From CAYWMY01 sp046352935 (GTDB lineage: Bacteria; Pseudomonadota; Gammaproteobacteria; Steroidobacterales; Steroidobacteraceae), in contig JAXMGR010000009.1 of assembly GCA_046352935.1 (NCBI GenBank), forward strand, positions 62,001 to 126,000: a DNA stretch of 64,000 nt, in the 5' to 3' direction. Shown here piece after piece: positions 23,807 through 35,075 of this stretch. Positions within the stretch are counted from its first letter, which is position 1, and each line of letters begins with the position of its first letter. Position numbers and translations under genes: made by a program. The notes under the pieces are model-generated. The model saw nothing but the letters and a program-made list of their open reading frames with translations, ran no database searches and was not told the origin of the DNA.

Positions 23807-24814
23807 ATGCAGATGCGCAGACTGGGAGCGGGCGGCCCTGAGGTCTCCGCGCTGGGCCTCGGCTGCATGGGCATGAGCTCCAACTACGGCCCGCCGGCGG
23901 ATCGCGGGGAAATGATCGAGCTGATCCGCGCGGCCGTCGCGCGCGGTGTGACTTTCTTCGACACCGCCGAGGCCTATGGCCCGTTCGCGAACGAGGAACT
24001 CGTCGGCGAAGCGCTGGCGCCATACCGCGGCCGCGTGGTGATCGCCACCAAGTTCGGCTTCGACCTCGGGTCCGGGAGCGATCCGCGCGGCATGAAGGGT
24101 GTGCCGCGGTTGAACAGCCGGCCCGCGCACATCCGCGAGGTCGTCGAGGCCTCGCTCCGACGGCTCGGCGTCGAGAGGATCGACCTGCTCTACCAGCACC
24201 GCGTCGATCCCGAGGTGCCGATCGAGGAGGTTGCCGGTGCCGTGAAGGACCTCATCCGGGAAGGCAAGGTCGGGCACTTCGGCCTGTCCGAGGCCGGTGC
24301 GCGCACCATCCGCCGCGCGCACGCGGTGCAGCCCGTCACGGCCGTGCAGAGCGAGTACTCGCTCTGGACGCGCGGTCCGGAGGCCGAGGTGCTCCCCGTG
24401 ATCGAGGAACTCGGCATCGGCTTCGTGCCGTTCAGCCCGCTGGGCAAGGGTTTTCTCACGGGCAGGATCGACGAGAACACTTCGTTCGACGCCAGCGATT
24501 TCCGCAACACCGTGCCGCGCTTCGCGCCGGAGGCGCGCCGCGCGAACCGCGCGCTCGTCGATCTGCTGGCCGCCATCGGTGCCGTCCGGGGCGCGAGCCC
24601 TGCGCAGGTCGCACTCGCCTGGCTGCTCGCACAGAAGCCCTGGATCGTGCCGATTCCCGGTACGCGGAAGCTGTCGCGCCTGGACGAGAACCTGGGCGCG
24701 ATCGCGCTCGATCTCTCGCCCGGGGAGGTCCTCGACCTCGGCGAGGCCGCCGCGAGGATCGGCGTGCAGGGCGGGCGGTATCCGGAGTTCATGGAGAAGA
24801 TGACCGGCCTGTGA
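23807..24814 (+). CDS. Aldo/keto reductase (AKR13/YakC-like)
   Basis: About 335 residues from the ATG at 23807, preceded by GAGGAG. TIM-barrel oxidoreductase using NADPH. The catalytic Asp and Tyr are in FFDTAEAYGPFANEE, the Lys in VVIATKFGF, and the His-equivalent in LLYQHRVDP. The segments GLGCMGMS and PLGKGFLTG identify the branch that reduces small aldehydes and ketones. Substrate unknown. Same direction as metY and dedA, so possibly one transcript. Confidence 0.92.
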   Translation: MQMRRLGAGGPEVSALGLGCMGMSSNYGPPADRGEMIELIRAAVARGVTFFDTAEAYGPFANEELVGEALAPYRGRVVIATKFGFDLGSGSDPRGMKGVPRLNSRPAHIREVVEASLRRLGVERIDLLYQHRVDPEVPIEEVAGAVKDLIREGKVGHFGLSEAGARTIRRAHAVQPVTAVQSEYSLWTRGPEAEVLPVIEELGIGFVPFSPLGKGFLTGRIDENTSFDASDFRNTVPRFAPEARRANRALVDLLAAIGAVRGASPAQVALAWLLAQKPWIVPIPGTRKLSRLDENLGAIALDLSPGEVLDLGEAAARIGVQGGRYPEFMEKMTGL

Positions 24815-24868
24815 AGCCGTGGCGGGGCCGTGATGGCGGGCTCTGCGCGGCGCCGGTCGGCGCATCGC

Positions 24869-27391
24869 TCAGCGCGGCCGTACGCGCCGCGTCGCTGTGG
24901 CCGTGAACGGATCGTCCGGCCAGTAGTGCTTCGGGTAGCGGCCCTTCAGTTCCCGGCGCACTTCGGCATAGCCGCGTTCCCAGAAACTCCGGAGGTCGCG
25001 CGTGACCTGCACCGGCCGTTGCGCCGGCGACAGCAGCGTGAGTGTGAGCGGCACGCGTCCGCCGCCGATGCGCGGCGTCTCCAGCAATCCGAAGACTTCC
25101 TGCAGCCGCACGGCCAAGGAGGGCGCCGCGGGATCGGTGTAGTCGATCGCGATGCGCGAGCCGGAGGGCACCTCGATGTGCGAGGGCGCCAGCCCGTCGA
25201 GCCGCCGGCCCTGTGCAGGGTCGAGGCGCGCGCGCAGTGCCGCGACGAGGTCGAGCCGCGCGAGGTGCTCGCGGCGCGTGAGGCCGTCGAGCCAGGGTGC
25301 GAGCCAGCCCTCCAGTGAGTCGAGCAACGCCGTCTCGCCGGGGTCGGGCCACGCCGGCGATGCGTCCGGCTCCACCCGGCGCGCGAACACGAGTCGCTGC
25401 AGGAGGGCCGTGGCGGCCGCGGTCCAGGGCAGGGCGCCGAGCCCGAGTTCGCGGATGCCGGCGACGAGGGCCGCCACGACGCGTGCGGGATCCGGGTCCG
25501 GGAGCCGCCGCTCGGCGAGGACGAGCGCGCCCAGGCGCTCGCTCTCCATGGCCAGCACGGCCTGCTCGCGCGAATCCCATTCGATGCGGGTCTCGCGCCG
25601 GATGCGATCCGCGAATCCCCGCTCGAGGACCTCACGGGAGACGGGCGCGGCCAGGAACACGCGTGCCTCGCGCGCTCCGGCATCGAGCTCGGCGGCGACG
25701 ATGAACTCGCTCTGCGAGACGAGCTGCGGTTCCGCGATCACCGCGCCACGCCCGCCCGAGAGCAGGTAGCGCCGGTCCGCGCCCCGCGCGCGGCCGATGC
25801 GGTCGGGGTAGGCGAGCGCGAGCAGTGCGCCGGCCTCGCCGCTGTCAGCCGCTGCATCGGCAGCGATGCCGAGCTGCTGGCGCCAGCGGCCCGCGGCGCG
25901 CCGCATGCGCTCGCGTGCGCCGCGATCGACGCTCGCGTCCGCGATGGCGCAGTGGCCGGTGCGCAGCGCATCGAGCCTGAGGCGCAGGTCCACGTCACGT
26001 GCGGCACCGGGTCCGCGCAGCAGGTCGCGTTCGGACAGCACGGCTGCGATATCCGCGGCGAGTGCGCCGCTTCCGCGGCGCTGGCCCTGGATGAGCAGGT
26101 GCGCGAGGCGCGGGTGCGCACCGAGGCCGGCCATCGCCCGGCCGTGCGCGGTGATACGGCCGTCGCCGGCGAGTGCGCCCAGTTCGACCAGCAGCTCGCG
26201 CGCCTGCGCGAAGGTCGCGGCCGGTGGCGCATCCAGCAGCCGCAGTCCGGTGGCGTCCAGCGCCCCCCAGCACGCCAGTTCCAGCGCGAGCGGCGCGAGA
26301 TCGGCATCGAGGATCTCGGGCGGCATCTGCGCCGCCATGGAACGCTCGTCCTCCTCGCGCCACAGGCGGTAGCAGTGACCGGGGCCCAGACGCCCGGCGC
26401 GGCCACGGCGCTGGTCGGCCGCGGCGCGCGAGACGCGCGTGGTCTCGAGGCGGCTCATGCCCGAGACCGGATCGAAGCGCGCGCGGCGCGTGAAGCCGGC
26501 ATCGACCACGACGTGGATGCCCTCGAGCGTGAGGCTGGTCTCCGCGATCGAGGTCGACAGGATGATGCGGCGCGCGCCGCCCGCATCCGGCGTCAGCGCC
26601 GCGTCCTGCTCCGCGGGCGCGAGATCGCCGTAGAGCGGCAGCACGCGTGCGCCGGCGACGGGGCGCTCCTCGGCGAGTGCGCGCTGCACGCGGCGGATCT
26701 CCGGCGCTCCGGGGAGGAACACCAGCAGGTCGCCGGACGCCTCGCTGCAGGCGCGGTGCACGGCGTTCGTCACATCGCGCACCAGTGTTTCCGGGGAAGC
26801 CCGGCCGAGGTGATGTGTGTCGACGGGGAAGCTGCGGCCCTCGGCGCGCAGCACGGTCGCTCCACCGAGCAGTTGTGCGACGGCGGCGCCGTCCAGCGTC
26901 GCGGACATCACGAGGAGGCGCAGGTCCTCGCGCAGGTTCGCCTGTGTGTCGAGGCAGAACGCCAGCCCGAGATCGGCATGGAGGCTGCGCTCGTGGAACT
27001 CGTCGAAGATCACGACGCCGACTCCCTCGAGCGCCGGGTCCGACTGCAGCATTCGCGTCAGGATGCCCTCGGTGACGACCTCGATCCGTGTCTCGCGACC
27101 GACGCGGGTGTCGAGCCGCGTGCGATAGCCCACCGTGCGGCCGACGGGCTCGGCGAGGAGCGAGGCCATGCGCGTGGCGACGGCGCGCGCCGCGAGCCGC
27201 CGCGGCTCGAGCACGAGGACCTTCCGCTCTTCGAGCCACGGCGCATCCCGCAGCACGAGCGGCACGCCGGTGCTCTTGCCCGCGCCCGGTGGCGCCTCGA
27301 TGACCGCGTTGCGTTCGTGCGTGAGCGTCGTCGCGATGCGGGGCAGCAGCGGGGCGATCGGCAGCGACTGCAGTGTGTCGGACAGCGTCAT
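24869..27391 (-). CDS. hrpB: ATP-dependent helicase HrpB
   Basis: About 840 residues, the usual HrpB size. DEAH-type helicase with Walker A APPGAGKST (about residues 34-42), Walker B motif as DEFHER, SAT motif (VMSATLDG), and helicase domain 2 with TSIAETSLTLEGIHVVVDAG and QRRGRAGRLGPGHCYRLW. The HrpB-specific C-terminal part ends with YPKHYWPDDP. Its cellular role is not well established. Divergent from lon, with a 174-base intergenic region. Confidence 0.93.
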   Translation of the reverse strand: MTLSDTLQSLPIAPLLPRIATTLTHERNAVIEAPPGAGKSTGVPLVLRDAPWLEERKVLVLEPRRLAARAVATRMASLLAEPVGRTVGYRTRLDTRVGRETRIEVVTEGILTRMLQSDPALEGVGVVIFDEFHERSLHADLGLAFCLDTQANLREDLRLLVMSATLDGAAVAQLLGGATVLRAEGRSFPVDTHHLGRASPETLVRDVTNAVHRACSEASGDLLVFLPGAPEIRRVQRALAEERPVAGARVLPLYGDLAPAEQDAALTPDAGGARRIILSTSIAETSLTLEGIHVVVDAGFTRRARFDPVSGMSRLETTRVSRAAADQRRGRAGRLGPGHCYRLWREEDERSMAAQMPPEILDADLAPLALELACWGALDATGLRLLDAPPAATFAQARELLVELGALAGDGRITAHGRAMAGLGAHPRLAHLLIQGQRRGSGALAADIAAVLSERDLLRGPGAARDVDLRLRLDALRTGHCAIADASVDRGARERMRRAAGRWRQQLGIAADAAADSGEAGALLALAYPDRIGRARGADRRYLLSGGRGAVIAEPQLVSQSEFIVAAELDAGAREARVFLAAPVSREVLERGFADRIRRETRIEWDSREQAVLAMESERLGALVLAERRLPDPDPARVVAALVAGIRELGLGALPWTAAATALLQRLVFARRVEPDASPAWPDPGETALLDSLEGWLAPWLDGLTRREHLARLDLVAALRARLDPAQGRRLDGLAPSHIEVPSGSRIAIDYTDPAAPSLAVRLQEVFGLLETPRIGGGRVPLTLTLLSPAQRPVQVTRDLRSFWERGYAEVRRELKGRYPKHYWPDDPFTATATRRVRPR

Positions 27392-27491
27392 GGCGCGCGC
27401 ACGATAGACGCGCCGCCCGGCGATGTCGACGCGCGATCGTCACGGCGACGGCGGGTGTCGGGCGCCGGGCAAGTCTTTCCGGTGCCGGCCT

Positions 27492-27519
27492 CTTGAAGCG
27501 GGCCCGAGGGGCCCCAGAT
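27492..27519 (+). promoter_or_regulatory. Sigma32 (heat-shock) type promoter of lon
   Basis: CTTGAA at 27492-27497 and CCCCAGAT at 27512-27519, separated by 14 bases, fit the sigma32 consensus (CTTGAA, 13-15 bases, CCCCATNT) with one mismatch in the -10. Transcription would begin about 40 bases before the lon start. Lon is a classical heat-shock gene, so the position makes biological sense. Confidence 0.75.
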
Positions 27520-27565
27520 CAGGAACAGAGCCGCCGCGATCATCCGCGGGCGGGCGGGAGTGGGC

Positions 27566-29965
27566 ATGAGCGAGATCGACGACAGACAGACGCTGGTACC
27601 CCGCGAGGGCCCCAGGCTGCCGGAGGACGTGCTGATCATCCTGCCGGTGCGGAATCTCGTGCTGTTCCCGGGCGTCGTGATGCCCGTGACGGCCAATCGC
27701 GAGATGACGGTGACGGGCGCCCGTGAGGCGATCCGCACGGGCCGCAAGGTCGGCTTCCTGCTGCAGAAGGATCCTGCCCTCGACGCGCCGGGTCCGGACG
27801 ACTTCCACCGTGTGGGCGGGCTCGCGACGCTGCTGCGGGACGTGGCGGCGCCCGACGGCACGCATCATCTGATCGCACAGGGCGAGGGTCGCTTCCGTGT
27901 GCTGGATTTCATGCCGGGCATGCCTTTCCTGGTCGCGCGCGTCGAGCCGCTCGCCGAGCCGGCAGACGAATCGATCGAGACCGAGGCGCGCGCGCTCAAC
28001 ATCAAGCGCCTCGCGATGGAGGCGATCCGCCTGCTGCCCGGCCTGCCGGCCGAGGCCGCCGCGGCGGTGCAGGCCATCGAGGCGCCGGGGCGCCTCGCCG
28101 ACATGCTCGCGAGCTTTCTCGACATCCGGCCCGCCGAGAAGCAGGAGATCCTCGAGACCGTCGGACTCGACGCGCGCCTCGATCTCGTGATGCGCCTGCT
28201 CGGCCACCGCGTCGAGGTGCTGCGGCTGCAGAAGGAAATGCAGGATCGCACGCAGGAGGCCTTCGACAAGCGCCAGAAGGAAGCCGTGCTGCGGGAGCAA
28301 CTGCGGCAGATCCGCGACGAGCTCGGCGAGAACGACGACGGTGCGGAGAGCCTCAAGGAACTGAAGGAGCAGATCGCGGCCGCCGGCATGCCGGAGGACG
28401 TCGCCACGCAGGTCGACAAGGAGCTCCGGCGCCTGGAGCGCATGCCCGACGCCGGCCCCGAGCACTCGATGCTGCGCAACTGGCTCGAACTCATGGCCGC
28501 GCTGCCGTGGGCGAAGCAGGACCCGGAGGAGATCGACATCCCGAAGGCACGCGGCGTGCTGGAGGCCGATCACTACGGCCTCGACAAGGTGAAGCGCCGC
28601 ATCCTCGAATACCTCGCCGTGCGGCGCCTGAATCCGCGTGGCAAGAGCCCGATCCTCTGCTTCGTGGGCCCGCCGGGCGTCGGCAAGACTTCGCTCGGGC
28701 AGAGCATCGCGCGCGCGATCGGGCTCAAGTTCCAGCGCGTGAGCCTGGGGGGCGTACACGACGAGGCCGAGATCCGCGGTCACCGTCGCACCTACGTCGG
28801 TGCGCTGCCGGGCAACGTGATCCAGGCGATCCGCAAGGCGGGCACGCGCAATCCCGTGCTGATGCTCGACGAGATCGACAAGCTCGGGCACGGCGGCCTG
28901 CACGGTGATCCGTCGTCGGCGCTGCTCGAAGTCCTCGATCCCGAGCAGAACGGCACGTTCCGCGACAACTACGTCGGCCAGCCGTTCGACCTGTCGCGCG
29001 TACTGTTCATCGCCACGGCCAACCAGCTCGACACGATCCCCGGTCCGCTGCGCGACCGCATGGAGGTCATCGAGCTCACCGGCTACACGGAGGACGAGAA
29101 GCTCGAGATCGCGCGTCGCTACCTCGTCGCGCGCCAGCTCGAGGCCAATGGACTCACGCTGGAGCAGGCGCGCGTCGGTGACGAGGCGCTGCGCGAGCTG
29201 ATCCGCGGCTACACACGCGAGGCCGGCTGCCGCAACCTCGAGCGCGAGATCGGCAGCGTGCTGCGCTCGATCGCGGTACGCATCGCGGAGGGCGAGGCCG
29301 GACCGTTCGACATCGGGCGCGACGACATCGCCGCGATCCGCGGTGCGCGCCGCTTCGAGAACGAGATCGCGGAGCGGACCAGCGTGCCGGGTGTGGCCAC
29401 GGGCCTCGCCTGGACACCGGTCGGCGGCGACATCCTGTTCGTCGAAGCCACGCGGCTGCCCGGCGAGGGGCGCCTGATCCTGACCGGCCAGCTCGGCGAC
29501 GTCATGAAGGAGAGCGCGCAGGCGGCGTGGTCGCTGATCAGGTCGCGTGCGGGCCAGCTCGGACTCGACGCCGCGCTGTTCGCGAAGAGCGACGTGCACG
29601 TGCACGTCCCCGCGGGCGCGATCCCGAAGGACGGTCCGAGCGCGGGTGTCGCGCTCTACACGGCGCTCGTGTCGCTGTTCACGGGCAGGAACGTGCGGCC
29701 CGACGCGGCGATGACGGGCGAGATCAGCCTGCGTGGACTCGTGCTGCCGGTGGGCGGCATCAAGGAGAAGGTGGTCGCGGCCGCGCGCGCGGGCATCAGG
29801 ACCGTCGTGCTGCCGGCGCGCAACCGCAAGGACCTCGAGGACGTGCCCGCGAGTGTGCGGCGCGAACTCGCTTTCGTCTTCGTGGAGCGCGTCGACGAGG
29901 CCGTCGCCGCGGCGATCGGCGAGGTCGGCCTCGCCCAGGGCACGCTCAGGCTCGAGAACGCCTGA
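27566..29965 (+). CDS. lon: ATP-dependent protease Lon
   Basis: About 799 residues from the ATG at 27566 (a GTG six bases earlier is also in frame). N-terminal substrate-binding LonN domain (about 25-215), coiled linker, AAA+ domain with Walker A GPPGVGKTS (about residue 369) and LDEIDKLG, and the C-terminal Ser-Lys protease domain with DGPSAGVA (catalytic Ser about 690) and GGIKEKV (catalytic Lys about 734). It degrades misfolded and regulatory proteins in the cytoplasm. A sigma32-type promoter lies 47-74 bases upstream. Confidence 0.97.
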   Translation: MSEIDDRQTLVPREGPRLPEDVLIILPVRNLVLFPGVVMPVTANREMTVTGAREAIRTGRKVGFLLQKDPALDAPGPDDFHRVGGLATLLRDVAAPDGTHHLIAQGEGRFRVLDFMPGMPFLVARVEPLAEPADESIETEARALNIKRLAMEAIRLLPGLPAEAAAAVQAIEAPGRLADMLASFLDIRPAEKQEILETVGLDARLDLVMRLLGHRVEVLRLQKEMQDRTQEAFDKRQKEAVLREQLRQIRDELGENDDGAESLKELKEQIAAAGMPEDVATQVDKELRRLERMPDAGPEHSMLRNWLELMAALPWAKQDPEEIDIPKARGVLEADHYGLDKVKRRILEYLAVRRLNPRGKSPILCFVGPPGVGKTSLGQSIARAIGLKFQRVSLGGVHDEAEIRGHRRTYVGALPGNVIQAIRKAGTRNPVLMLDEIDKLGHGGLHGDPSSALLEVLDPEQNGTFRDNYVGQPFDLSRVLFIATANQLDTIPGPLRDRMEVIELTGYTEDEKLEIARRYLVARQLEANGLTLEQARVGDEALRELIRGYTREAGCRNLEREIGSVLRSIAVRIAEGEAGPFDIGRDDIAAIRGARRFENEIAERTSVPGVATGLAWTPVGGDILFVEATRLPGEGRLILTGQLGDVMKESAQAAWSLIRSRAGQLGLDAALFAKSDVHVHVPAGAIPKDGPSAGVALYTALVSLFTGRNVRPDAAMTGEISLRGLVLPVGGIKEKVVAAARAGIRTVVLPARNRKDLEDVPASVRRELAFVFVERVDEAVAAAIGEVGLAQGTLRLENA

Positions 29966-30043
29966 GCACGGCCTCGGGCCCGTGCTGCCACAGGCGCGTG
30001 GCCGGCTTGCACGGTCCCGGCATCGCGGGCATGTTGCGCCGGC

Positions 30044-30619
30044 ATGAGGTTGCGCGCATTCCCCGGGCCCGGGATCCTGGTGCTGCTGCTCGCGGGCTGT
30101 GCGGCACAGCCGCGTCCGTCCGTGCCCGCCGCGCCACCCGCGATCGCGGTGCCGGCGCCGGAAGAGCGCATCGCGCGGCGCGCACTGGATTTCGTGGGGC
30201 TGCCGTATCGCTACGGTGGCAACGGTCCCGAGGCCTTCGACTGCAGCGGGCTGGTGCGCTACCTGTTCGCGGAGCAGGGTGTATCGTTGCCGCGGACCTC
30301 CGAGGCGCAGATCGCGTCCGCGGAACGCGTGGCCTTCGAAGCGCTGCGGGCGGGCGATCTCGTGTTCTTCCGCATTCCCGAGGCCCACATCGGCATCTAC
30401 CTCGGCGACGGCCGCTTCGTGCATGCCCCCGCGTCGGGTCGCGCGGTCAGCGTGTCGAGTCTCGACGAGCCCTGGTTCAGGCGGGCCTTCGTGGCGGGCG
30501 GCCGCGTCCGGGTGCCGGTCGCCGGGCGTGCGCCGGATTTCCCCGCGACGCCTCCCGATCCCGCGGCGGGTGCGCCGACGCGCGATGTCCCGCCGGCGGC
30601 GATGCACGGCGTTCCGTGA
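30044..30619 (+). CDS. NlpC/P60-family lipoprotein (cell-wall peptidase)
   Basis: About 191 residues. Signal peptide with lipobox LLAGC, then an NlpC/P60 domain (about residues 40-160): catalytic Cys in FDCSGLVRYLF, His in AHIGIYLGDGRFVHAP, and the spacing typical of gamma-D-glutamyl-diaminopimelate endopeptidases that trim peptidoglycan. The last 40 residues are Pro/Ala-rich. The 3' end overlaps the 3' end of rluB on the other strand by 143 bases, so the low-complexity tails of the two proteins share DNA. Confidence 0.9.
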   Translation: MRLRAFPGPGILVLLLAGCAAQPRPSVPAAPPAIAVPAPEERIARRALDFVGLPYRYGGNGPEAFDCSGLVRYLFAEQGVSLPRTSEAQIASAERVAFEALRAGDLVFFRIPEAHIGIYLGDGRFVHAPASGRAVSVSSLDEPWFRRAFVAGGRVRVPVAGRAPDFPATPPDPAAGAPTRDVPPAAMHGVP

Positions 30620-31568
30620 CGGCGCGGGGGCCGCGCGGTGCCGCTGCAGACCGCAGCGCTTCGACCTCCTCGGCACGCAGCGCACGACATGACCCGGGGG
30701 GCAGCGAGCCCAGCTTCAGGTCCCCGACCGCGACACGCTCGAGGCTGCGCACCTTGAGTCCGACGCGTGCGAGCAGCCGGCGGATCTCGCGGTTCTGGCC
30801 TTCGCGCAGCGTGATCGAGAGCAGCGTCATGCCGCCGCGGCTCCTGTCGACGCGCCGGTCGAGCACGCGCACCGACTCGAACGCCGCGCGTCTTGCACCC
30901 GCTCCCTCGCCGCCCGATTTCGAGCGCGCGATGGAATCCGGCGTGGCGAGGAACATGCCCTTCTTCAAACGCTCGATCGCCTCCGGCGTCGCTTCACCCG
31001 CGACCGCCACGCGGTAGGTCTTCGGCACGCCGAAGCGCGGGTGGGTGAGGCGTGCGGTGAGTTCACCGTCGTTGGTCAGCAGCACGAGGCCGGTCGAGTC
31101 CGCATCGAGCCGCCCGACCGGGTACACGCGCTCGCCGGGTGGGACTGCGCGGCTGACCATCCCGACCACGTTCGTGCGGCCTTCCGGATCGTGCGCCGTC
31201 GTGATCACGCCCTTCGGCTTGTTGAGCATCAGGTACAGGCGCGCGCGCAGCGGAGAACGCGCCTGCGGCGCCGGCGTCTCGCGTGCTTCGACGGTCTCGC
31301 CGTCGACCTCGATGAGATCGCCCTGCGGCCGGACCCAGCACGGCAGCTCGCGCACCGTCCGGCCGTTCACGCGCACCCGTCCCTCGAACACCAGCATCTC
31401 GCAGTCGCGCCGGGAAGCCAGGCCCGCATCCGCGAGTACTTTCTGCAGGCGCTCGGTGCCGGGCGGCGGCCCCGCGGCGTCGGGGGGCGGCGCCGGGCGC
31501 TGGCGGCGCGCCTGGCCGCGGCGTGCGGGAGCGGGTCCGGGAGTCCGGAAGCGGGGATCGTCGTTCAT
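30477..31568 (-). CDS. rluB: 23S rRNA pseudouridine synthase, RluB/RsuA family
   Basis: About 363 residues from the ATG at 31568. After a basic Pro/Ala-rich leader (about 40 residues) there is an S4 domain (LQKVLADAGLASRRDCEMLVFEGRVRVNG pattern) and a RsuA-type catalytic domain with the Asp in GRLDADSTGLVLLTNDG and the LREGQNREIRRLL block. RluB isomerises U2605 in 23S rRNA. The C-terminal 70 residues are Arg/Pro/Ala-rich and lie antisense to the nlpC-like gene. Family assignment to RluB rather than RsuA/RluE rests on length and the basic tail. Confidence 0.9.
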   Translation of the reverse strand: MNDDPRFRTPGPAPARRGQARRQRPAPPPDAAGPPPGTERLQKVLADAGLASRRDCEMLVFEGRVRVNGRTVRELPCWVRPQGDLIEVDGETVEARETPAPQARSPLRARLYLMLNKPKGVITTAHDPEGRTNVVGMVSRAVPPGERVYPVGRLDADSTGLVLLTNDGELTARLTHPRFGVPKTYRVAVAGEATPEAIERLKKGMFLATPDSIARSKSGGEGAGARRAAFESVRVLDRRVDRSRGGMTLLSITLREGQNREIRRLLARVGLKVRSLERVAVGDLKLGSLPPGSCRALRAEEVEALRSAAAPRGPRAVTERRASPPAGHRASAHPPRDREASRGNPAHARRPAPGRGRPPRRPA

Positions 31569-31920
31569 GGACGCCAGTCTAGCGAGTGACCGTCGGGAGC
31601 GTCGGGCGGCGGGATGTTCGGCCCCGCGGTCGCGGCCCGCAGCGGGGTCCGGTGTCGCTGCGGTTCCCACCGGGTTCCCGCGGCCGGCTGATCGCATACA
31701 ATTCGACCGCCTGACGATCCGTCCCCCGACTCAGCGGGCCTCTGACCCGCCTGGGGGGTGGACATGGCAAGCCGGAGAGCCCGACCCAGGACACATTAAG
31801 TCAAGTAACGGGTGGGTTTCGTTCCAGATCCTGATCCTGGGTCGAGCCGGCGGGGGCAGGAGCCCGCCTGCCGTGGTGACCTGGATCCAGGGTGACTGCC
31901 GGCGATAGGGAGAAAGACTG
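31569..31920. other. 352-base intergenic region between rluB and scpA
   Basis: No gene seen. A TACAAT box at 31697-31702 could be a -10 for scpA, with only a weak TTCCCG -35 at 31675-31680, which would leave a leader of about 215 bases. Downstream is a perfect 12-base palindrome CCTGGATCCAGG at 31880-31891 and GC-rich inverted repeats (31725-31765, 31845-31875). GGGAG before the ATG at 31921 is the probable ribosome binding site. No known riboswitch matched. Confidence 0.5.
31880..31891. promoter_or_regulatory. Perfect 12-bp palindrome upstream of the propionate operon
   Basis: CCTGGATCCAGG is self-complementary and lies 30-41 bases before the scpA start, where a repressor could block elongation or where an mRNA hairpin could form. 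It resembles an operator only by symmetry and position; no regulator gene is adjacent. Confidence 0.35.
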
Positions 31921-34082
<2,162 letters not shown>

Positions 34083-34086
<4 letters not shown>

Positions 34087-35066
34087 GCCTGTCCGCAGCC
34101 GACCAGGCCGTGGCCGACGGCGTGCGCCGCGGCGAGCGGCGTGCCCTCGCCAAGGCGATCACGCTGCTCGAGTCGACGCGACGCGAGGACCGCGCGCGCG
34201 CCGATTCCCTGCTGAATTCCCTGCTGCCGGACACGGGCCGCGCTCTGCGCCTCGGCATCTCCGGGGTCCCCGGGGTCGGCAAGTCGACGTTCATCGAATC
34301 GCTGGGCCTGCATCTGATCGGCAGCGGCCGCCGCGTCGCGGTGCTCGCGGTGGATCCGTCGTCGAGCCTCTCCGGTGGCTCGATCCTCGGCGACAAGACC
34401 CGCATGGAGCGCCTGTCGGTGCAGGAGGCGGCCTACATCCGCCCGAGTCCCGCCGGCGGCACGCTGGGCGGAGTCGCGGAGAAGACGCGCGAGGCGATGC
34501 TCGTGTGCGAGGCCGCGGGCTTCGACACGGTGATCATCGAGACCGTCGGCGTCGGACAGAGCGAGACGACGGTCGCCGGCATGACGGACCTGTTCGTGCT
34601 GCTGCAGCTGCCGAACGCCGGCGACGACCTGCAGGCGATCAAGCGCGGCGTCATGGAGCTCGCCGACGTGATCGTCGTCAACAAGGCCGATCTCGACGCT
34701 GATGCTGCGACGCGCGCGCGCGCGACGCTGACGAGTGCGATGCGCGTGTTCGCCTCGCACGGCCGGGGCGCGGAGCTGCCGCCCGTGCTGCAGCTCTCCG
34801 CCCTCAAGGGCGATGGCGTGGCCGGGTTCTGGTCCGAGATCGAGCGGCTCGTGGCCGGCCGGCGCGCGCGAGGCGCCTTCGACGAGCGCCGCCGTCAGCA
34901 GGCGCTGGCGTGGATGTGGGACACTGTCCACGCCCGGCTGCTGGCCGATTTCCATGCACATCCGGCGGTGCGTCAGGCACTGCCGCAGACGCTGCGCGAC
35001 GTGAGCGAGGCTCGCGTCGCGCCGTCGGCGGGGGCGCGCGCGCTGCTGGATCTGTTCGAACACTGA
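34083..35066 (+). CDS. meaB: Methylmalonyl-CoA mutase-associated GTPase MeaB
   Basis: About 327 residues from the GTG at 34083. G3E-family GTPase: Walker A GVPGVGKST (about residue 63), DPSSSLSGGSILGDKTRM, the ETVGVGQSE switch and NKADLD specificity motif. MeaB protects the mutase and gates cofactor loading. It overlaps scpA by four bases and lies 9 bases before pccB. Confidence 0.95.
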
Positions 35067-35075
35067 GGAGGATCG

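Noticed and set aside
21649..23883. Long minus-strand frame opposite metY and dedA
   Set aside because: The opposite strand encodes clear MetY and DedA proteins with catalytic motifs; this frame gives His/Arg-rich nonsense.
27440..30685. Minus-strand frame of over 1,000 codons opposite lon
   Set aside because: Lon is unambiguous on the plus strand; the antisense frame is a high-GC artefact.
31760..31785. B12-box-like stretch (AGCCGGAGAGCCCGACC) before scpA, suggesting a cobalamin riboswitch
   Set aside because: Only part of the B12 box matches and the other conserved riboswitch blocks upstream are absent.
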